Positions 22,271 through 31,565 of a stretch of 64,000 nucleotides of DNA are shown one piece after another. This stretch comes from Leguminivora glycinivorella. Its lineage: Eukaryota > Arthropoda > Insecta > Lepidoptera > Tortricidae. The notes under the pieces were generated by a model. It was not told where the DNA came from and searched no databases. It saw only the letters and a program-made list of their open reading frames with translations. Within the stretch, counting starts at the first letter, position 1. Every line of letters begins with the position of its first letter. Position numbers and translations under genes: made by a program. The stretch lies in contig NC_062972.1 in assembly GCF_023078275.1 (NCBI RefSeq), forward strand, positions 14,463,691-14,527,690. Direction: 5' to 3'.

Positions 22271-23740
22271 TATAAAAGAAGAAGCTGACTGACTGACTGA
22301 CTGACTGAGTGACATATCAATGCACAGCCGAAATCGCTGGTCCTAGAGATTTCAAATTTGGCACGTAGGTTCCTTATATAGTGTAGAGGAGCACTAAGAA
22401 AGGATTTTCCAAAATTCATCTCCTAAGGGGGTCAAATGGGGGTTCAAAGTTTGTATGGGGAAACAAGATTAGTTTGACTATTTTATTCGAAACTTCACAG
22501 GAAGATTCTTTAAGACATATGACTGAATACGTGTTTCAGGTTTTTTGAAAATTTAACCCCTAAAAGGGTGAAAAGGGGGTGATAAAGTCAAAAAATCAAT
22601 ATGGGTATCGTTTTTATGGTTTATCGGGTCGCTGATCACGATAAATACAACGTTTTTAAAATCTAACGAGGCGGAAGTGAAATACCTTCTCCCCTGTTGT
22701 GGTGCAATGGGGTTTAAATATCAAAAAAATATATAAAAGAAGATATTGACTGACTGACTGACATATCAACACACAGCCGAAACCGCTGGTCCTAGAGATT
22801 TCAAATTTGGCACGTAGGTTCCTTATATAGTGTAGAGGAGCACTAAGAAAGGATTTTCCAAAATTCATCTCCTAAGGAGGTCAAATGGGGGTTCAAAGTT
22901 TGTATGGGGAAACAAGATTAGTTTGACTATTTTATTCGAAACTTCACAGGAAGATTCCTTAAGACATATGACTGAATACGTGTTTCAGGTTTTTTGAAAA
23001 TTTAACCCCTAAAAGGGTGAAAAGGGGGTGATAAAGTCAAAAAATCAATATGGGTATCGTTTTTATGGTTTATCGGGTCGCTGATCACGATAAATACAAC
23101 GTTTTTTAAAATCTAACGAGGCGGAAGTGAAATACCTTCTCCCCTGTTGTGGTGCAATGGGGGTTTAAATACGAGTATATAAAAGAAGATATTGACTGAC
23201 TGATTGACATATCAACACACAGCCGAAACCGCTGGTCTTAGAGATTTAAAATTTGGCACATAGGTTCCTTATATAGCGTAGAGGAGCACTAAGAAAGGAT
23301 TTTTCAAAATTCTCCTCTTAAAAGGGTGAAATGGGGGTTCAAAGTTTGTATGGGGAAACAAGATTAGTTTGACTATTTTATTCGAAACTTCACAGGAGGA
23401 TTCCTAAAGACATATGACTAAATTACATGTTTCAGGTTTTTTGAAAATTTGACCCCTAAAGGGGTGCAAAGGGGATAAAGTCAAAAACACAATATGGGTA
23501 TCGTTTTTATGGTTTATCGGGTCGCTGATCACGATAAATACAACGATTTTTAAATCTAATGAGGTGGAAAAGAAATTTTCTCCCCTGTTATTGTGCAATG
23601 GGGTTAAAATATCCAAAATAGCCATAAGTATAGCTTTAGTTTTTATCTTTACTTCTGGTTCAAGAGATTTCAAATTGACACGGAAGTTCCTTAGAGGAGC
23701 ACTAAGAAAGGATTTTTCAAAGTTCACCTCCTAGCATGAT
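22271..23740 (+). repeat. Three ~450-bp tandem units (TATAAAAGAAG...GACTGACTGAC)
   Basis: Units start with TATAAAAGAAG at 22271, 22732 and 23177 (periods 461 and 445). Each has a (GACT)n run, CACAGCCGAAA, GGTCCTAGAGATTTCAAATT, GAGGAGCACTAAGAAAGGAT, AACAAGATTAGTTTGACTAT and TATCGGGTCGCTGATCACGA. A partial fourth start lies at about 23650-23740. I recognise the unit as a common lepidopteran repeat. Open frames in it are incidental. Confidence 0.8.
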
Positions 23741-23749
23741 AATTTGACA

Positions 23750-23771
23750 GGGGCAAGGACAGGGACAGGGC

Positions 23772-23834
<63 letters not shown>

Positions 23835-24105
23835 AGACAGGGACAGGGTCAGGGACAGGGACAGGGACAGGAACGGGATAGGGTTAGGGATAGGGATAGG
23901 GATAGGGATAGGGATAGGGATAGGGATAGGGATAGGGATTGGGATTGGGATAGGGATAGGGATAGGGATAGGGATAGGGATAGGGATAGGGATAGGGATA
24001 GGGATATGGATAGGGATATGGATAGGGATAGGCATAGGCATTGGGATTGGGATTGGGATTGGGATTGGGATTGGGATTGGGATAGGGATAGGGATAGGGA
24101 TAGGG
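23750..24105 (+). repeat. G-rich hexamer array, left part
   Basis: Runs of GGGACA pass into GGGATA with patches of GGGATT. This is a continuous (GGGNNN)n G-strand on the plus strand. It stops abruptly at the LINE 3' end (24106) and the same array continues after the LINE at 28161. Confidence 0.9.
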
Positions 24106-25044
24106 TTAAAAAATCAAAAAATCAAAATAATTTATTCAGCAAATAGGCCACAGGGGCACTTTTACACGTCACAAGTACATAGGTATTTAAAAAAATATTT
24201 AAAATTGAGTTGAAATTACAATTGATACTATTATATACTAATTCTAAGTTCTAACTAAAGTTAACTCTATACAATTAATTAGAGATGTAGAAGGTCTCTA
24301 AATGTCGAATTACAACCAAGAACTACACTAAATTTTAATATAAAAAGTACAAATACAAAAAAAAAAAAAGTCTAAAATTACTTTAGAGGTGCAAATGACT
24401 CTAAATGTCACAACTAAAAATAAAATGTATATCTACTTAATCTAATTCTCCTTAGAGATGTATATGGTCTCCATGAGTCAAAATCATATATTTAAAATAT
24501 TCACTAAAAGAAAGGAAACAAACGACAACCGAACAAAGTGTCCCAATTTAATAAAAATTAGAATTAAAGTTACTAAGTTATAACAGCCCCAGTAAGCTTA
24601 AACAGACCGGTCTTCACAGACGGCACCCGTTCACGAGTATGACGCGTATCTCAGCCATCGCCTCCCTCAACCTTTATTCGGGAAGGTGGCGACCCGATCA
24701 ACGACGCCACCGAAGCAAAGACTTTTAAGTGTGCATGACATGTTCAAGCTGCCAGGCTAAATTAAATATTCAAATAATAAAACATAGCTGTAAGACACTA
24801 TATTCTGTGCTCGTATGTTACAAAGGAAGGAAATATAGATTTATACAATAAAATTAAAGTAAGATAAACATTAAACATTAAACACATAATCTTGGAGATG
24901 TATAAGGTCTCCAAGTGTCCACAACTAAACTTAAATAAAAACAATATAATCAGACGAGAATATGTTCTCATACGTCAATTGAACACTAGTATGCTTAATT
25001 ACACAATGCAGAGAAAATGAAAAAATATATACGACTTCATTCAT

Positions 25045-27909
25045 CTATTGACAAGCAACCACCTTAAAGGCATCCCTATCATCTATAAAATCCTTCACAG
25101 TGTAGTACGCCTTACATAACAACAAACGCTTAATGCGTGCCTTAAATTTGTCAAATGGCAAATCCACTATATCGGTTGGTACTTTGTTATAAAAACGTGT
25201 ACAGTTCCCGACGAAAGACGTACCAACCTTACGGAGACGGTGGGCGGTCACAGCAAGTTTATGTTTGTTCCTTGTGTTATAGTTATGGATGTCACTGTTA
25301 AGCTTGAATTCGTGGATATTTTTCCGAACATACATAATATTTTCGTATATGTATTGAGAGGCAACGGTAAGAATGTTCACCTCTTTGAATTTTTCTCTTA
25401 AAGATGCTCGACCGCCCAATCCGTAGATTGAACGGACTGCTCGTTTTTGCAGCACAAAAATAGCCTGAATGTCTGCAGCTTTTCCCCATAACAGGATCCC
25501 ATATGACATAACACTGTGGAAGTAGCTAAAGTATACCAGCCTGGCCGTCTCTACGTTTGTTAGTTGTCTGATTCGCCTTACTGCGTAAGCTGCAGAACTA
25601 AGTTTGCCAGCTAAAGTGGCTATATGTGCATGCCATTGCAGTTTTGAATCCAAAGTGACTCCAAGGAAAACCGTTCGATCTTCAAATTCCAGCGTTTCAC
25701 CTTTCATTTGGATCTTACTGTTATTTACCTGCTTAACGTTCGGAAGCGCAAATCTGATGCACTTGGTTTTCTTGGCGTTTAGAAGTAAGTTATTCGCCGT
25801 AAACCAGTCTGTTATGCTAGACAGTGCATCGTTGATGTTATCGAAGCTGCTTTCCTTTCTGTCAACTTTGAATATAAGAGAAGTGTCGTCAGCAAATAAC
25901 ACTATATCATGTTTATCTTGCACTAGTTTCGGTAGATCATTAATGTATACTAAGAACAGGAAGGGACCGAGAATTGAACCTTGAGGCACTCCAAGTGCTA
26001 CCGGTGAACCTGCTGATTGAGTCCCATTGATAACAACTCGCTGAGTTCTGTCGGAAAGGTACGATGAAACAAGGTCAAGGGCAGCAGCTTTAACCCCATA
26101 GTGGCTCAATTTTCTCTTTAAATTCTCGTGATCAACGCAATCAAAGGCCTTTGATAGATCACAGAAAATTCCAACAGCATCTTGAGCTCTTTCCCAGGCG
26201 TCAAAGATGTGTTTTAGAAGTACCACACCGGCATCAGTAGTTGAACGACCTCTGGTAAAACCAAATTGATTATTGTCAAGCAATTTATTTCTGTTAAAGT
26301 GAGACAACAGTTGATTAAGAATAAGCTTCTCAAAGACCTTACTTAGCGCTGGTAATATTGAAATAGGTCTAAAGTTGGTCGGGTCTGATTTCGTTCCTGA
26401 TTTAAACAGCGGGATAATTTTGCTGTGTTTCATAATATCAGGAAAAATGCCAGTTTCAATACATCTGTTGAAAATCTCAGCTAAATAGGGTGCGATTGAT
26501 TCTACTATTGAGTGTAATACTTTAACTGACAAGCCCCATAGATCTTCAGTTTTCTTTAAATTTAAAGATCTGAACGTTTTAATAACTATGGTCGGAGTAA
26601 CATAAGAAAATGTGAATATTTCTGAACATTCTTCTACATTAGCTTGCAGCATTTCTTCAGCGACAATTGGCGATGAGTTAAGAGACTTTGTTGTCTCTGC
26701 CGGTATATTCGAGAAAAATCGCTCGAAGTGATCTGCAACTTCACGGTCGGAACTTACTAAAGTATCAGCAACTCGTAGGTTGTAGTGCCGTTCTTTTATT
26801 TTACGCTTTCCTGTTTCACTGCTGATCACTTGCCATGTAGTTTTAACTTTATCGCTGGAATTTAAGATCTTTTTGGATAAATAATCAGCTTTAGCGGCGA
26901 CACACATCCTTTTAAAGGATTTCGAGAAATTCTTTACGTACTCTATAAATTCCGGCCTTTTATCAGTTGTTCGCAGATCATACAAATCATAGAGCCGGCG
27001 TCTCTTATCGTGAATATCCGGCGTAGCCCAGTCGCTAAATTTAACCTTGACCTTGCCCTGCATCTTCTTGGGGATGAAGCAGGCATCAAATTCCTTTTTT
27101 ATACAGTTAAACAACTCAGAACTCAGACAGTCAGGGTTCTCTCGGTTACATGAAAGAAAAGGTAAGTTGTTCCTAATATTACGATTGAATGACTGTAAGC
27201 GCCTTTCGGAAATCAGTCTGCACACAGTGTCTTGTGGAATATCCTCTATCTTCCCGCCAAAAGAGGCTTTTAGTCCACAGTGGTCAGAACTCAAGGTGTT
27301 TATTACAGATTTACTAATCGCAATATCGTTACTGAAGATGTTGTCTATACATGTTGCACTGGTTGCCGTGATTCTAGTTGGTTCACAAAATAAATTTACT
27401 AAATTAAAAGATTTAAAGGTATTTAGTAACCTTCCACACAAAGGCGAATTTTCTAGCAAATTAATATTAAAATCGCCACATACAACTATAGTTTTCTGAC
27501 TTCTAAAAACACGACTAAGGACTTCATCTATAACCGATTCAAATACATTATAGTCCGCCGATGGGGGCCTGTACACGCATACAACAATAAATCGTTCCAA
27601 CTCGACACAAGAAAGTTCTATAACGCGTTCTACAGACAAGTCAACAATGTCTCTACGCTCTTTACTTTTTATACTATGTTTAACCATTATCAATGACCCG
27701 CCGCGAATGCAGGATCTTCTGAAGAAATAACTAACTATACTATGATTATTGTAATTAAACATAAATTCATGCCCTTTAAGCCAGTGCTCGGTTATACAGA
27801 GAATGTCAATATTCGAGGACTGTAAAAACAAATCTATTTCGAGTTCCTTGCTGGCAAAGCCTTGAATATTCTGGTGAACTAAATTTAATAACTCGGTTTC
27901 ACTAAGCAT
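25045..27909 (-). CDS. LINE ORF2: APE endonuclease plus reverse transcriptase, intact
   Basis: The 954-residue uninterrupted ORF copies the element's RNA into a nicked target (target-primed reverse transcription). An N-terminal APE-type endonuclease spans about residues 1-215 with LVHQNIQG (~11), TEHWL (~38), VYRPPSADYN (~111), GDFNIN (~143), IDNIFS (~185) and SDHCG (~207). Reverse transcriptase motifs follow: NFRPISILPALSKVFEKL (~500), DLSKAFDCVDH (~583), GVPQGSILGP (~639) and the catalytic FADDTS (~671). A C-terminal region has LLWGKAADIQ and QKRAVRSIYG as in jockey/CR1-type proteins. I chose the ATG at 27909 because the endonuclease starts within 10 residues of it. All catalytic motifs are present, so this copy could be young. 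Clade assignment is by motif style and the 3' tail only. Confidence 0.92.
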   Translation of the reverse strand: MLSETELLNLVHQNIQGFASKELEIDLFLQSSNIDILCITEHWLKGHEFMFNYNNHSIVSYFFRRSCIRGGSLIMVKHSIKSKERRDIVDLSVERVIELSCVELERFIVVCVYRPPSADYNVFESVIDEVLSRVFRSQKTIVVCGDFNINLLENSPLCGRLLNTFKSFNLVNLFCEPTRITATSATCIDNIFSNDIAISKSVINTLSSDHCGLKASFGGKIEDIPQDTVCRLISERRLQSFNRNIRNNLPFLSCNRENPDCLSSELFNCIKKEFDACFIPKKMQGKVKVKFSDWATPDIHDKRRRLYDLYDLRTTDKRPEFIEYVKNFSKSFKRMCVAAKADYLSKKILNSSDKVKTTWQVISSETGKRKIKERHYNLRVADTLVSSDREVADHFERFFSNIPAETTKSLNSSPIVAEEMLQANVEECSEIFTFSYVTPTIVIKTFRSLNLKKTEDLWGLSVKVLHSIVESIAPYLAEIFNRCIETGIFPDIMKHSKIIPLFKSGTKSDPTNFRPISILPALSKVFEKLILNQLLSHFNRNKLLDNNQFGFTRGRSTTDAGVVLLKHIFDAWERAQDAVGIFCDLSKAFDCVDHENLKRKLSHYGVKAAALDLVSSYLSDRTQRVVINGTQSAGSPVALGVPQGSILGPFLFLVYINDLPKLVQDKHDIVLFADDTSLIFKVDRKESSFDNINDALSSITDWFTANNLLLNAKKTKCIRFALPNVKQVNNSKIQMKGETLEFEDRTVFLGVTLDSKLQWHAHIATLAGKLSSAAYAVRRIRQLTNVETARLVYFSYFHSVMSYGILLWGKAADIQAIFVLQKRAVRSIYGLGGRASLREKFKEVNILTVASQYIYENIMYVRKNIHEFKLNSDIHNYNTRNKHKLAVTAHRLRKVGTSFVGNCTRFYNKVPTDIVDLPFDKFKARIKRLLLCKAYYTVKDFIDDRDAFKVVACQ

Positions 27910-27959
27910 ACTAGCATCAATACGAGCAGAGCCGGCCGGTGCAGACGTTGTCGTAGCGG

Positions 27960-28145
27960 TTAGTTTAAATACAAATCACCAGGCGACTCCGTCTCGGAAC
28001 CCACGCTACCGAGACATAAAGAGCTACGCGAAGTAAAACTACTAGACGCCGCCCTAGATACGACGGAGTCCTCAATATTATATGCTAACAGGTTAGCACA
28101 ATCCACAAGACATCTTTTCGGTAGGTAGGTTCTGTTACAGGGCAT
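27960..28145 (-). pseudogene. Possible ORF1 tail upstream of LINE ORF2
   Basis: A 61-codon frame ends 50 bp before the ORF2 start, on the same strand. It has a Ser-rich middle (RAASSSFTSRSSLCLGSVGS). ORF1 of such LINEs normally encodes an RNA-binding protein. Only its last part could remain here because the element ends at the hexamer array ~15 bp upstream. No domain is recognisable. Confidence 0.35.
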
Positions 28146-28160
28146 TACAAAAGTTAAAGT

Positions 28161-28770
28161 TAGAGATAGGGATAGGGATAGGGATAGGGATAGGGATAGG
28201 GGTAGGAATAGGGATAGGGATTGGGATAGGGATAGGGATAGGGATAGGGATAGGGATAGGGATAGGGATATGGATAGGGATAGGGATATGGATAGGGATA
28301 GGGATAGGGATAGGGATAGGGATAGGGATAGGGATAGGGATAGGGATAGGGATAGGGATAGGGATAGGGATAGGGATAGGGATAGGGATAGGGATAGGGA
28401 TAGGGATTGGGATAGGGATAGGGATATGGATAGGGATAGGGATAGGGATAGGGATATGGATAGGGATAGGGATAGGGATAGGGATAGGGATAGGGATAGG
28501 GATAGGGATATGGATAGGGATAGGGATAGGGATTGGGATTGGGATTGGGATTGGGATTGGGATAAGGATAGGGGTAGGGGTAGGGGTAGGGGTAGGGGTA
28601 GGGGTAGGGGTAGGTTTGGGGATAGGGATTGGGATCGGGATAGGGATAGGGATAGAAATAGTGATAAAAATAGGGGACGGGGACGGGGATAGGGATAGGG
28701 GAGGGACGGGGACAGGGACGGAACGGGGACGGGGACAAAGATAGAGATAGGGACGGGGATAAGAATAGGG
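28161..28770 (+). repeat. G-rich hexamer array, right part
   Basis: Continuation of the array at 23750-24105: mainly GGGATA, with GGGATT, GGGGTA and GGGACG blocks towards the end. Open frames across it give only dipeptide repeats (RD/DR, YP) and are not genes. Confidence 0.9.
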
Positions 28771-28924
28771 ATTTATTATTTATGAAAATAATACTAACCA
28801 TACGTATAGTTAGCTGAAATCAAGCATTTATTTATAAACAACATATAAAATGATACAAAAACAATACTTACAATAAAACTTATAAATAGAAAATCAGGGG
28901 CCCAAATAGAAAATGGTTGTCAAT

Positions 28925-29215
28925 GTCTCAAGTTAGAAAGGCTTCCGCGACTTTCAGTTTTGAGAAATGAGCCCCAGGTCTGCTCTTTGCCCCGCTGGCC
29001 GCGTTGCGCCTCTGGATAGCAATGCTGATCCGTTGAGCAAAATATTGGCCAGCCCTCTGGTCACCAGAAGCGTCTATAAGGCTGAAATCTAAAATAGTCA
29101 CTTGAAACATTGTGCTGGCCGAATTTCCCCGCTGTATCGCAATAGTGTTACGTTGCGCGGTTCCACGTAGTATTAAGTCGCCAAATCTCCGGTCACCAGA
29201 TAATATACCAGGTGA
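28925..29215 (-). pseudogene. LINE C-terminal fragment (GDxRAGxxxAQRIxIAIQR)
   Basis: On the minus strand the frame reads SGDRRFGDLILRGTAQRNTI, then after ~20 residues DASGDQRAGQYFAQRISIAI. The second block matches DATGDKKAGTYLAQRIGIAV in the LINE fragment at 59649-60636, so this is a remnant of the same LINE type. The block occurs twice in a row here, once degraded. That suggests an internal duplication, or two modules natural to this end. It lies just outside the 22-bp repeat that bounds the composite. Confidence 0.55.
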
Positions 29216-29329
29216 TAATGTTAGTTATCAGATTGTCTGATTAATAAGTAAGTAGACATTAAATTAACACATTACATTACATTACAAAATATTTGCATGT
29301 CTCTATGACCAAACATGTAGAACTGTTAT

Positions 29330-29398
29330 ACCTAGTATTAAGACCTTATTGTAAATACCATGTTTCAGCAAATAAATTTCTGAATCTGAATCTGAACC
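29330..29398 (+). repeat. LINE 3' end with TGAATC tail
   Basis: TTGTAAATACCATGTTTCAGC, AAATAAATTTC, then CTGAATCTGAATCTGAACC: a hexamer-ended 3' tail of CR1/L2 style in plus orientation. Coding sequence is absent, so it is a very short 5'-truncated insert. Confidence 0.6.
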
Positions 29399-29690
29399 TG
29401 TTACGGCGTAAACAAGACGCCTTGCAATTTTATATCTGTTTAATTTTCGAGTAATGAACATGGTTTTGAAATAAAACAATGGAAACGAGTATAATGAGTT
29501 CCTTTATAATAAAACCTAACGTATAGAAAACCGTTCGTGGTCAACGAGTGCCTGAGTTTTCATACCTAGTCTTATTTTATTTTACTGGAGTAACCGTAGA
29601 AAAAAAATATTATTCGTTATTTGATGGAACAAATTAGCTCTTTACCGTTCGTGCTATTTGTAATTATTGATAGCATAAAAAATAGCAAAT

Positions 29691-30748
29691 ATATATATGT
29701 CGCAGTAAGATAGATAAAGCGGTTATATAGTTATAACCCTAGGAATATAATTATACGTCGTAACATAGTTAAACGAAAGCGATTAATTGCTATCTTACTA
29801 GGAATATAACTATAATACGTTACTAGTTTAGTCATATAGTTATATGACTGGATTCAGTTTAGTGAAATGATTGCAGGCAGGAGTGCGGCGGTGCGGCTGA
29901 GGTATAGTTATAACCCTAGGGATATAATTATATGCCGTAACATAGCTAAACAAAAGCGATTCATAACCATCTTACTAGGAATATAATTATAATACGGTAT
30001 TTAAAATCGTGAAAGTTTAAATCAGTGTTTTATAATACGTATAGCGGGACGATTTGGAATAACAACACCGTCACTGACGTTAGAACAAAGTTTATTTTGT
30101 ATCGAACATAGTACACAAGGTTTGGTTACTAAACAAACGAATCCAAGCAATATTAGTTAAAACGTAACAGTTAGGGCCCCGGTATTTCCCGGTTCTTGAT
30201 TTCGCAACCGTGACGTGAACGACAACTGATGCCGAACGACTGTCTTGTGGTAGCGGGTAAGCCCGCGCCCCCGTCTCCACTGCACCTCCGCACTACACTG
30301 CACCCCCGCACTACACTGCTACAATTATACTTCTGAACTTAATCCAGTAATATAACTATATTACTTAACTAGAGACGTATTATAATTATATCCCTAGACT
30401 AAGTTTAATCCAGTGATATAATTATATAACTAAACTAGTAACGTATTGTAATTATATTCCTAGTAAGATGGTAAGGAATCGCTTTTGTTTAGCTATGTTA
30501 CGGCATATAATTATATCCCTAGGGTTATAACTATACCTCCGCCGCACCGCCGCACTCCTGCCTACAATCATTTCACTAAACTTAATCTAGTCATATAATT
30601 ATATGACTAAACTAGTAACGTATTATAGTTATATTCCTAGTAAGATAGCAATTAATCGCTTTCGTTTAATTATGTTACGACATATAATTATATCCCTAGG
30701 GTTATAACTATATAACGGCTTTATCTATCTTACTGCGACATATATATG
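29691..30748. mobile_element. Nested palindromic element (~305-bp arms)
   Basis: The arms 29691-29995 and ~30441-30748 are inverted copies, from ATATATGTCGCAGTAAGATAG on the left to CTATCTTACTGCGACATATA on the right. Each arm contains two ~95-bp modules that begin TATAGTTATAACCCTAGG and end CTTACTAGGAATATAA, which are themselves inverted at their ends. The ~445-bp centre holds further copies of the TATAATTATATCCCTAG motif (30360-30440) and a GC-richer block with repeated GCACTACACTGC. An open frame at 30092-30280 (minus) in the centre has no recognisable domain. Confidence 0.75.
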
Positions 30749-31317
30749 TTTAAATAGATTAAAAGCCCTGTTTTTAAAGAGTGATTTTACTCAATTGAAG
30801 AATTTATTAATTATTTCAACGAAAATTGACTGACTTCAATAACTAGTAATACCTAATATAATAATATTCTCATTGTGATTTTTTGGAATTTAGCGCTTAC
30901 TAAATCTTGTAAAATGTATGCATGTTGGATTAAGTAAGATTTAGATGTATTTAGACACAATTGTTATTTATTGTTCATGAATAAATAAATAATAATCGTA
31001 CTTAATAAATATAATACCAGGGTTTCTCAATTATGTTAGTGTTTTTAGTTAGTGTTTCAAACAGTTTTGAAATCGTAATTAAACCATGAAATTAGAGGCG
31101 TGAAATTAATTTTGTGATATTACATTTACCAACAGGGTCAGGATATTCACGAGTAATTGAATATTTTAAATTCATTTCACGAATGCAAATCAATTTCGTG
31201 CCCTACGTGATTTTCCGGTGTAATTACTGTTAATAAAACTAATTTCGTTGTTTGTTTACATGTATTAACAGGAAAATCAGTATTAAAAACGAAACTGTCT
31301 GGGTCGTGCAGGCGTAT

Positions 31318-31530
31318 TTATTAACCCCCGACGCAAAAACGACGGAGTGTTATAAGTTTGACGTGTCTGTCTGTCTGTCTGTCTGTCTGTCATCGTAGCT
31401 CCCGAACGGATGAACCGATTTAGATTTCGTTTTGTTTTGTCTGAAAGTTGAGTTAGTCGGGAGTTTTCTTAGCCTTGTTTCATGAAAATCGGTCTACTAT
31501 GTCGCAGTCAGGGGTTTTTTCAAAATATTA
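31318..31530 (+). repeat. CCCCCGACGCAAAAACGACGG lepidopteran repeat
   Basis: AACCCCCGACGCAAAAACGA, a (GTCT)n microsatellite, then CGTAGCTCCCGAACGGATGA and ACCGATTTAGATTTCG. I recognise this as a widespread lepidopteran repeat. It ends shortly before the truncated LINE at 31566. Confidence 0.65.
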
Positions 31531-31565
31531 ATGTTGTGGTTAGGTTATTATAACTGTGATATTAA

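Larger units (their letters stand above)
24106..28160 (-). mobile_element. Non-LTR retrotransposon (CR1/L2/jockey-like group) inserted in the hexamer array
   Basis: On the minus strand the element has a short possible ORF1 tail or leader (28145-27960), the intact ORF2 (27909-25045) and a ~0.94 kb 3' UTR. It ends with GCTGAATAAATTATTTTGAT and further TTTTGATT steps rather than poly(A). Short tandem 8-mers at the 3' end are typical of CR1/L2-like LINEs. Both sides abut TATCCC repeats in the sense direction, so it inserted into the array. With only ~250 bp upstream of ORF2, the 5' end is probably truncated within ORF1. Confidence 0.85.
22264..28770. mobile_element. 6.5 kb composite insertion bounded by a 22-bp direct repeat
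   Basis: The 22 bases at 22242-22263 (ATTTATTATTTATG then AAAATAAT) recur exactly at 28771-28792. Between them lie three ~450-bp tandem units (22271-23740), a G-rich hexamer array (23750-24105, resumed 28161-28770) and a LINE inserted inside that array (24106-28160). A long target duplication and a simple-repeat end suggest a retroposed element with internal repeats, later split by the LINE. A chance or conversion-derived direct repeat is less likely at this length. Confidence 0.65.

Noticed and set aside
23724..24041. Long minus-strand open frame of Pro-Ile / Leu-Ser repeats
   Set aside because: It is a by-product of the GGGATA/GGGACA hexamer array. Six-base units give endless dipeptides without stops.
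25604..27499. Plus-strand frames of 126 and 150 residues
   Set aside because: They are antisense shadows of the LINE ORF2 on the minus strand.
23750..28770. Telomere
   Set aside because: The insect telomere repeat is TTAGG. GGGATA/GGGACA with a mobile-element boundary at both sides is an interstitial simple repeat.
28160..28801. 213-residue and 140-residue frames of Tyr-Pro and Asp-Arg repeats on opposite strands
   Set aside because: Same reason: both strands of a hexamer array are open. No real protein features.
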